39,826 nucleotides of DNA from Saccoglossus kowalevskii (lineage: Eukaryota > Hemichordata > Enteropneusta > Harrimaniidae), in contig NW_003151763.1 of assembly GCF_000003605.2 (NCBI RefSeq), forward strand, positions 213,408-253,233. Direction: 5' to 3'. The position numbers and the translations under genes were made by a program. The notes below the pieces were generated by a model. That model worked only from the letters and a program-made list of their open reading frames with translations. It searched no databases and was not told where the DNA came from. This document shows, in pieces, positions 32,677 through 39,826 of the stretch. Within the stretch, counting starts at the first letter, position 1; each line of letters opens with the position of its first letter.

Positions 32677-34136
32677 CTGAAACAAATGATAAAATGTATG
32701 CAGTTATTCCTTATAGTAGTTGACAGAAAACAAGTACGACCACAATAGGATTTGATCGGCGCAATCGGAATTACTTCCTGTAGATTGATGCAAACTTATC
32801 TTGCATTTTTTCAAGAAAAGGTAAGGTATGTAGGTAAAGTCAGAAAAATACCAACGGAAGTAAACACAAACATATCTAATATTGGCAAGTATAAGACTGC
32901 CATTAAACATTATATCAAGAGCACTTGATATAAATATGTGAAAATGTACAAAAGTGGAAAATCGTGAAGAACTAACAACAAAAGTAGTCTGGTTTCACAG
33001 ATCATGAAATTATAAAACTTTCTACAAAAATATATCGCCACATGAATATACAATGATAATGCTCAAAAGCAAACAAGTGACATGAGTTGCAATCCAGTAT
33101 TCTAAGTGCTAAATAATGTTAATGAGTTGTTTCGCAAGTGTATCCTTTACTAGCAAATCACTGCAAACATACACATTTCTGATACAACTTGTATCCGCTG
33201 AAATGTCAATGAATCAATCAGGAATATTGATATCAAGATACTTATCTTGAAATTACAAAAACTTTTGACATTGTTCACTATTTTGCATTTTTGAACTAAA
33301 ACACGATGATTTAGAGGTTAAATGTGAGCATCGACAGTGTTGGGAAATGTTGCCTTTTGTTTATAAGTATATAAGTAAGTAATTATCGTCTTATTAACGT
33401 TACGTCAAGTATCCGGGACCAGCACGTTCGCAAACCTTTCAATCTAGCAAGGACACACACAGATGGAATTCGTGTCAGCCTCTAGTCTCAGCTCCTCGTT
33501 AAGAACTCGGCAAGACTGACTTCATTCATTTTCCAAAACACACTATACTACATGTAAGTTTAAGATCTCGAGGCGTCGCCACTCATGTAGCCAGTCACAC
33601 ACGAAGTACGATTTAACACGCCATATATACATGATTAATTGCTTCCTATATTGGGAGACTACTTATGTCAATATTGTTAGGCGCCAAAGTCATCATGCAC
33701 AGTAAAACAACAATCCGTGGGCCAAGTTTTATGTCTGTAATTAGTTCCAATCACTGATCTCCGTCCAGTACTTGTATAAACCCAAATAATAACAGGTTAT
33801 GAGCGAGCCCTTCACTGGAAACCAGTTATCAAGTCGTATCAGCGACCGATATTTAGGCTAGATAAAATCGGTTCTTTAAATTCAGTATGGCAAGGGCAGT
33901 TCTGGTGAGTACCCAACTGAATTTTAAAAGTGTCTTCTCGCATGGTGGCATGTCAGGGAGGTATATCATATTTTGTGAACAATGAAACGTTGTAATCACT
34001 GAGGTGGTGTTGACCTACACAGATATTGTGATATTATAGCACAAGATGCGTGTTATCAAAATATCAATATGGTTCCTTGGCAACAGCAAATGAAGGATTG
34101 GGTTCTGTCCAGCAGATCGATGTTACCATATACAGA
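32677..34136. other. Upstream region of the zinc-finger gene
   Basis: It should contain the non-coding first exon and promoter of the minus-strand zinc-finger gene, but neither could be placed. R2 copy 2 lies at 33648-33870. No other repeat seen. Confidence 0.4.
33648..33870. repeat. Dispersed repeat family R2, copy 2
   Basis: Counterpart of 305-520, sharing GTAATTAGTTCCAATCACTG and the flanking blocks listed there. Same orientation as copy 1. Confidence 0.5.
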
Positions 34137-34502
34137 TGACGTCATGGTAGATAAAGTATCACAACAGAAATGATGTCTCATATTCAACATATTCTAGGAA
34201 CGGTTGAACAATATTGATTTTGGCATTCTCCGGGTGGTGGATATTACTAAAAGATATAAAATATCTTTGGAAATTGTACATACAAGTAAAAACGATATAG
34301 AAGATATTCAGAAGTGTTCCTTCATAATCTTCATATCAAGCCTGTTAGAACTGAAAGTCTGAATAATAAGAACGTTTTTAGCCGTCCAATTTCAGACTTT
34401 TCCAGTTTGCTCCCAAGTATCGTGAACCAAATACGACAAACTGGAACTACAATTTCAAAACTATCATGGAATTCATTTATGCCAAACATTGTGCCAAAAT
34501 AG
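33887..34502 (+). pseudogene. Small two-exon ORF with an apparent frameshift
   Basis: ATG at 33887 heads six codons (MARAVL) ending at a good donor, CTG followed by GTGAGT (33905). Acceptor ATATTCTAG ends at 34197. The next exon continues in frame as ERLNNIDFGILRVVDITKRY... and stops at TGA 34360-34362, giving 60 residues. A second open frame, offset by one base, overlaps and runs on to TAG at 34500-34502 (FLHNLHIKPVRTE... ending MPNIVPK). The joint frame would give roughly 105 residues, suggesting a gene broken by a one-base change or an assembly error. No family recognised; chance remains possible. Confidence 0.25.
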
Positions 34503-34700
34503 AAGACGCTCAGGTGACATGTTTATCGGAGATAAGAGATAAAATTTAATCTCTTAAAATGTTGCCAATATGCAATTCGAGAATGTTTGCACAGGACATC
34601 GTTCCAGCAGAAAAACAACACTCTTTTGTCCATAAGTACTATTACATTCAGTGCCCAATGGATGTACAGATGATAACAACACAAATACTCTCTCCACATG

Positions 34701-35180
34701 TCATCTCTACAGGTGTATATATACACTGTAGTGTGACGTCATTTGACATATAAGATGCATTGTTGCTGTTCTCATCTCTACAAGTTTATATACACTGTAG
34801 TGTGACGTCATTCGACATATATGTTGCATTGTTGCTGTTCTCATCTACAAGTTTATATACACTGTTGTGATATGTCATTTGTCATATAAGATGCATTGTT
34901 GCTGTTCTCATTTATAAAGGTATATATACACTGTAGTGTGACGTCATTTGTCATATAAGATGCATTGTTGCTGTTCTCATTTATAAAGGTATATATACAC
35001 TGTAGTGTGACGTCATTTGTCATATAAGATGCATTGTTGCTGTTTTCATTTATAAAGGTATATATACACAGTAGTGTGACGTCATTCGACATATAAGATG
35101 CATTGTTGCTATTTTCATCTCTACAAGTATATATTAGTGTAACTTCATTTGACATGTATAATGCACTTTTGCTATTCTTA
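34701..35180. repeat. ~69 bp tandem array (about 7 units) carrying CRE palindromes
   Basis: Units start near 34701, 34772, 34841, 34908, 34977, 35046 and 35115. A unit reads TCATYTMTAMARG, TATATACACTGTAG, TGTGACGTCATT, then ATAAGATGCATTGTTGCTGT. Five of seven units keep TGACGTCA (34734, 34803, 34939, 35008, 35077); units 3 and 7 have lost it. Because 69 is a multiple of three, the minus strand shows an open frame with a 23-residue period, which I regard as a by-product. Confidence 0.85.
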
Positions 35181-35255
35181 ACTGTACATATCATTTCACT
35201 TTTTTCAGAAAGATTCCTTTAGATGTAGTTTAGGTAAGACATAGACATGTATGTA

Positions 35256-36160
35256 CATTTGAATAATAATAACACATGCTTGTTAGGGCAATATCACAAT
35301 TTGTTGCCTGCCCAAGGGATGGTGGTTATGACCATAATATTGATGATGCCAGAGCCGAATCATGACCATGTGTTATTTATTTTATCACATCGAGCAGACA
35401 TCCAGTGCACAAATACATCTAACCATACATCACTCACACCCACTCTCCCACAAAATAACAACACTTATATTTGAAGTATGCAATATTTTATTTTATCTAT
35501 TATAACAAGTTTCATATTACTCTATAGCATACATACATTGTTTGCTATTTTCAGTCACGGACACTTTTCTTAGTAACCGTGTTTCAGCAGACTGAGTGTG
35601 AACCACTCAATTTATCGAGTATAACATTTTTGACATAAATTAATTAACTACTCGCCAGACAATAATGTCAGAGTGCCGTGGAAGTGGTTGAAATTACTTT
35701 CTCGCGAACGTACTACACCTTCTATTTACAGGTCACACAGCTTAGAGCGTTTTCGGTAAGTATCGGCGTGGAACGCGTAGAAATGCTCACAGCGTAGAAC
35801 GCGCCGCAGCGACCTTTCAGTGGCGGCTTTGCCGCACAATTTTGCTTCATACAATTAGAATACCCTAAACATCAAAACAGAGTATTTTACTTAATATCCA
35901 TTCTGGCACGTTCGCGATCTATTGCGAATAATGGCTAACAGTTCCTTCAAACCCTTGAAAACAACCCCGAAAGCAACTGCGGCCGGGGCAGCACCAGTGC
36001 ATCGGACGACAATTTGTTATGCACAGTATGGTTGCGCAAATAGTTTCAGTGACGTCATACAAGTGATATACCCATGTAATATCCACTTGGCGGACAATAT
36101 CCATTTTATTTAATGTCATGTGACCAAGTCTTAACCAATCATAGCAGGCGTAACAGTATG
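35256..36160. repeat. Dispersed repeat family R3, copy 2
   Basis: Longer counterpart of 13500-13995, beginning just after the CRE array. It keeps AGGGCAATATCACAATTTGT, ATAATATTGATGATGCC, CCATGTGTTATTTATTTTAT, AACATCAAAACAGAGTAT, GTGACGTCAT and CCAATCATAGCAGGCGTAAC. The second hairpin arm is deleted, and ~300 extra bases lie in the middle, including a GC-rich GCGTAGAACGCG segment. Confidence 0.5.
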
Positions 36161-36749
36161 GTGTATTGTTGATGTCAAGAATATAAACCACCATAAGTTT
36201 GTCAAATTTATTGTCCTGTTTGTTGGTGTTCTGTCTCTACAAGTAAATAGTACAGTCAGGATATGATGACAAACGTATTGTTTTCATTGGTAGGTGACAG
36301 AACCTACGTAATATATCTATGTCTTCTACCGCCCTCTGTCGATAAGAAAGGGATAACACGTACATACATTGGATATTGTTGATCATGTGTGGTACAATTG
36401 CACATGGTAAACCGCAATATTGTTACGTAATCATTCCACAACATTCACACAACATTCGTACTGTATTCGTACTGTATTCTCCATTCGCATGTCCAGATAA
36501 TGGAGGTTTTAGATCAGTGTATGCTCGCATCTGAGTACACCAAACACGTCTTATTCACGTTCCAAAACAAAAGAACTAAACAGGGGCAGTAGTAGGCTTC
36601 CACAGATCGTATATTTACGCATGAGCTATCGGATTAGATAAAAGAATGGTGGTGCTAGTGATGTGTTTACTTCGGTGGTATAAAATCGAAGCACGGATCC
36701 TAATAAACGGAACGCTGTCTACCGCGTAGAACATGTGACGTAGACTTAC
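36161..36749. other. Non-coding stretch between repeat R3 and the ETS-associated exon candidate
   Basis: No gene supported. It contains a CTCF-like GCCCTCTGTCG at 36331-36341 and a short CTGTCTCTACAAGTA match to the upstream tandem unit near 36230. Confidence 0.4.
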
Positions 36750-36860
36750 CCTCACGACACGGAGCTTTGATGAATGTAACTCTGCACCTGCACTCAGGAC
36801 TCCCTTTGTTTTACTATTCTTAAAAGCTGTTGGCGTGATCTTCGTCATACAATCGCACAT
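36750..36860 (-). CDS. Candidate first coding exon of an unidentified gene
   Basis: ATG at 36860 opens 37 codons (MCDCMTKITPTAFKNSKTKG and onward) that end at a near-perfect donor, GTGAGG followed by GTAAGT (36749 downward). An ETS-type CCGGAAGTG lies only six bases upstream of the ATG, a common feature of TATA-less animal promoters. No downstream exon could be located with confidence, and the frame cannot join to the zinc-finger coding exon because a stop lies in the latter's leader. No homologue recognised. Confidence 0.3.
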
Positions 36861-36865
36861 CGTAC

Positions 36866-36874
36866 CACTTCCGG
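36866..36874 (-). promoter_or_regulatory. ETS-family binding motif (CCGGAAGTG)
   Basis: Exact consensus for GABP/ETS factors on the minus strand, just upstream of the candidate first exon at 36860. It sits in a stretch with more CpG than its surroundings. Confidence 0.35.
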
Positions 36875-37265
36875 AATGTTCTTCAATACCTTTGCTCGGT
36901 GCAAAGTCTGTTAATTTGTTAACCTAGTTTGGTATTAAAAGTGGACCCTCTAACTGTGTGTATATTTATCTCTTCACAGCTCACCCTTGTAATGTGAACT
37001 ATACACGTATCTCGTTGACGGGTGATGGTCGTTGTGCATGTTCACATTTTGTGTAAACAAATGTAATTCTATAACTATTATTAGAAGTCACCGGATAATC
37101 CGCGATTGTAATTTTAGCCATGTTAGAAATATGCACACGAGTAGGTGCGGGTTTTATAGCAGTGTACAAGTGGTTTGGCGTCTTTCGCCCACCAGTGTTA
37201 ACAACCACCACATTATTAGGGGGTAGTAAATACCAATGCCGTAAACTCGCCGTTCATTGGTTATT

Positions 37266-37430
37266 TCAATTGCTGAACGCGGGGAATTCCCCATAGTCAC
37301 GTGATCTCCAAGTGATTGTATGAGCCGCGGTCCACTCATAGACCCAACCATAGATTAAGGGTTTTATGGCCACCGAACCATCCTCGAACGGGGCTTTGTC
37401 CACAACGGCACCAATTCGGCTTATGCCCAT
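37266..37430 (-). CDS. Small open frame of unknown meaning (54 codons)
   Basis: ATG at 37430 in a fair context (GTAATGG), TGA at 37266. The peptide MGISRIGAVVDKAPFEDGSV... is of normal complexity, with W, Y and charged residues spread evenly, unlike chance AT-rich frames around it. The local sequence is GC-richer than its surroundings. No donor site, homologue or domain is recognised. Confidence 0.2.
   Translation of the reverse strand: MGISRIGAVVDKAPFEDGSVAIKPLIYGWVYEWTAAHTITWRSRDYGEFPAFSN
37281..37304. promoter_or_regulatory. Palindromic kappaB site next to a CACGTG E-box
   Basis: GGGGAATTCCCC at 37281-37292 is a perfect palindromic Rel/NF-kappaB consensus. TCACGTGA at 37297-37304 is a palindromic E-box of the USF/MiT type. 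The two are five bases apart in an otherwise AT-rich region. Function is not shown. Confidence 0.35.
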
Positions 37431-37702
37431 TACATTAACCAGTATATCTCGATAAATTATGTTTTATAAACGATACATTTATATAATGTTTAATCTCTTT
37501 AACTTGGCGTCATTTCTCACTGCTGTTATTATTGTATTATTTATCAAGTCTTGTAAACACTTGGGTTCAGATATATCTACGAGGTTCTCTGGCGGCATAC
37601 CACCAAGCCTTTGAATCATTATCGTTTCTTTGTACGCGTGTAACCTACTCAAATGAGATTGCCCCAGGCAGGCAATCGCAAGACATCATTGTTTTTGTGT
37701 TC

Positions 37703-37707
37703 TATTT

Positions 37708-37746
<39 letters not shown>

Positions 37747-37748
37747 TT
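37703..37748. repeat. (TTTA)n tract, probable LINE 3' tail
   Basis: About eleven TTTA units, which on the minus strand form a (TAAA)n tail immediately following the LINE remnant, as is usual for non-LTR elements ending in a simple repeat. Confidence 0.8.
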
Positions 37749-39480
37749 GCTTCCTTTTTGTAAATCAAATTGCATCAACTAAAAAATACATTTCACTCAA
37801 AGACTAATGAAAAAACTTTTGATAGACAAAAAGAAACTAAGTTACATGAACTAAGATAACAAAATAAAACAACAACATAAACATCTAAAAATAGCAAAAA
37901 CGTATGAAAACTAAAATATAAGAAGTACACTGGAAAAATATTAAATATTATCTGTATACTTCTTTCTACTCTCCATGGCATCGACTAAATTTTTTTTTGT
38001 AAAAGTATCAATGTCGTCACACAGGACTGAATTATACTACCTTGTACTGTCACCCAGAATTAAACATAGCACTTCTTTGTTTGCTATGAAGTCTTTATGT
38101 AAATTTATTTCATTTTTGTTACATAGGAGCATTTCAATCCCTTCCATTAGGGTTTTTCTCTGTGCTGAGAAACATTCACAATGTAATATGAAATGCTCCA
38201 GTGTTTCAGGTTCTTTTTTGCAACATGGACAGATACAATCATTATTATCCAAGTTTGCCCATTTCCTTTTCTCATATGCCAAACCAAGAGTGCAGGATCT
38301 TGCCTTGAATTTTAATTGGGTGCCCTTGAAGTTAGATAAAGAATTTAAATATTTCTCACAATATTTTAAATTTGTTTTAAATTTTCTATAATGAACGAGA
38401 CTTGATTTCTCTGCCATTTTTTGTTTCCATTGAATCTCGTCACTGCTTACAATCAAATTTTTAATATTTCTTTCAGACAGATTAGTGAATTGACTTTTGT
38501 TTATCTTTATATTTCTTTCTATATCTTCAATGCTATTAAGCCATGGCCAGGTCTTAATTAGATTATTATCTTTAACTGCAGCTAGTTTATTAAAAATAAC
38601 TTTTGACCATCTGGTTGATTCCATTAAACACAACCTCTTGTAGTAATTCAGTTTTATTAAACTGACTCTACTTTTCATAGTTATCCACCCCAGGTCCCCT
38701 AGAAAGGCTTCATTTGCTGTGTATCGACATGCTCCTAGAATAAACTTTCCCACTGTACGTTGCATTCTTTCTAATATCTGTTGAACTAAATATTAGTAAC
38801 TCACAGTCATATTCTAAGGCAGGTCTAATAATGTGGTTCCACAGGGATATACCATAATCTACTCTATTTACATTGCCATGGTTACCAAGGATTTCATAAT
38901 GGGGAATAACTTGTTAAACTTTTCAGACATTTTTGTACATTGTGTATGATCTGACAAGTTACGTGTAATCCAATAACCCAAATATTTATACTCAGAAGCT
39001 TCATTTATCTTTGAGTTCCCAATCTGCCAATCTTTGTTTTTGTTAACTTTCTTGTTAATGATCAACACGTTTGACTTTTCTTCATTAATTGTCATCTTCC
39101 ATAGCTTGCAGAAATGGTTTGTGACATTTAACATGGATTTGAGTAGGTCCTCATTTGGTGCAATAAGCACTACCACATCATCAGCAAAAAAAACAATCCA
39201 TTTATACAAATTTCATCCAATTTAACACCAAGTAGTGAATCATCTAACAGTTTTTTGAATTCATTCATATAAATTGAGAATAACGCTGGGGCTGCAACAC
39301 ATCCTTGTTTTAAACCCTCATTCTGTGTAAAATAATCTGTTTCAATATTGCCAAATGATACTTTACTTTCAATATGGTTATATGTATTTTTTATTATACG
39401 CCATAATTTGCCCTTTACACCATTCTGCCATAAAGCATACATAAACCTTCTCTCCAAATGCTGTCAGAAGCCTCTATTGT
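37749..39480 (-). mobile_element. Truncated, frameshifted non-LTR retrotransposon (LINE)
   Basis: Reverse transcriptase fragments lie in order on the minus strand. 39480-39430: motif A-like EASDSIW. 39457-39170: WQNGVKGKLWRIIKNTYN and motif B-like NEGLKQGC.APALFSIYMNE. 39209-38868: motif C FFADDVVVLIA, then KTINEEKS-type and YKYLG blocks. 38867-38770: SLWNHIIRPALEYDCELLIFS. 38765-38037: thumb region ending in a C-P-C-C...E-T-x-x-H...C zinc knuckle. Frame changes occur near 39190 (an A8 run), near 38780 and near 39450. The endonuclease and fingers are missing, so it is 5'-truncated. Class (for example L2/CR1/jockey-like) not assigned. Confidence 0.85.
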
Positions 39481-39826
39481 AATTCAAATCATGTCGGTAA
39501 ATAAATTTGAAGTAAGCACGGAGGTATTGTTATGTATGTGCCGTACTTGATTTTGTTTTTGTGCGTAGTGTCTGCGAATGTCCAATAATTTACTAGCGAG
39601 ATACAAAATTCCATGGTAACATACTGTATACTCCCTATGTAAGTGGATTTTTTTAAACAGTAGACTATGACAAATGGATTAATTCGGGGAGTAATACGAG
39701 TATGATGATGCATGATGAATTAACATACTAATTATATAGTTAGTAACAAAAATGTCACGTGAATATACTATTGATTTTTTACGTGTACAGTGCGTGCATA
39801 GCGGGTCATCCAATGTTCAAGTGACG
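39481..39826. other. AT-rich tail of the window
   Basis: No gene, repeat or motif recognised beyond the 5' break of the LINE. Confidence 0.5.

Noticed and set aside
34853-35194. 113-codon minus-strand open frame with a 23-residue repeat (ENSNNASYMTNDVTLQCIYT)
   Set aside because: It is the translation of the 69 bp tandem array; 69 is divisible by three, so the frame stays open by periodicity. No start context, domain or flanking exon supports it.
35919-36194. 91-codon Cys-rich minus-strand frame
   Set aside because: Lies within dispersed repeat R3 and is not conserved as a frame in the other copy.

Overview
This is a 39.8 kb piece of AT-rich animal nuclear DNA. It has GT-AG introns with conserved phases, long non-coding stretches, microsatellites, several DNA-transposon-derived elements, a decayed non-LTR retrotransposon and one assembly gap (679 N). 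The protein families (SV2-like transporter, O-fucosyltransferase-like enzymes, galactose-3-O-sulfotransferase, C2H2 zinc-finger regulator) suggest an invertebrate bilaterian, probably marine (mollusc, hemichordate, lancelet or a relative). I cannot name the species from sequence alone.

Layout, left to right. 1-300: right end of an element with TTAA flanks. 305-520: dispersed repeat. 600-783: last exon of an SV2/SVOP-like MFS transporter (+). 4330-7952: five-exon gene A (+), a 450-residue type II membrane protein resembling GDP-fucose O-fucosyltransferases. 10594-20179: five-exon paralogue B (+), 426 residues, with the same intron positions and phases. B's introns 2 and 4 are swollen by a probable solo LTR, two dispersed-repeat families, microsatellites and a tRNA-like sequence. 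22116-23261: galactose-3-O-sulfotransferase (-), convergent with gene B. 23276-29738: no supported gene; a second TTAA element, with the gap inside it, and a duplicated ~200 bp repeat. 29778-32606: 942-residue C2H2 zinc-finger protein (-) with five N-terminal fingers and a separate C-terminal pair, as in Ikaros/Hunchback proteins. 32.7-37.5 kb: accessory DNA with a ~69 bp tandem array carrying CRE palindromes, a second copy of a hairpin-bearing repeat, and promoter-like motifs (ETS, palindromic kappaB, E-box) next to small weakly supported ORFs. 37703-39480: 5'-truncated, frameshifted LINE (-).

How it fits together: genes A, B and the sulfotransferase all look like Golgi type II enzymes acting on glycans (fucosyl transfer and 3-O-sulfation of galactose), so 4.3-23.3 kb may be a small glycan-modifying neighbourhood. 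That functional link is inference. The A/B tandem duplication is directly visible: shared exon phases, strong similarity in every exon after the first, and a near-identical last splice acceptor. All splice models were made by eye. Exon joins are supported by GT-AG sites, phase consistency and agreement between the two paralogues.
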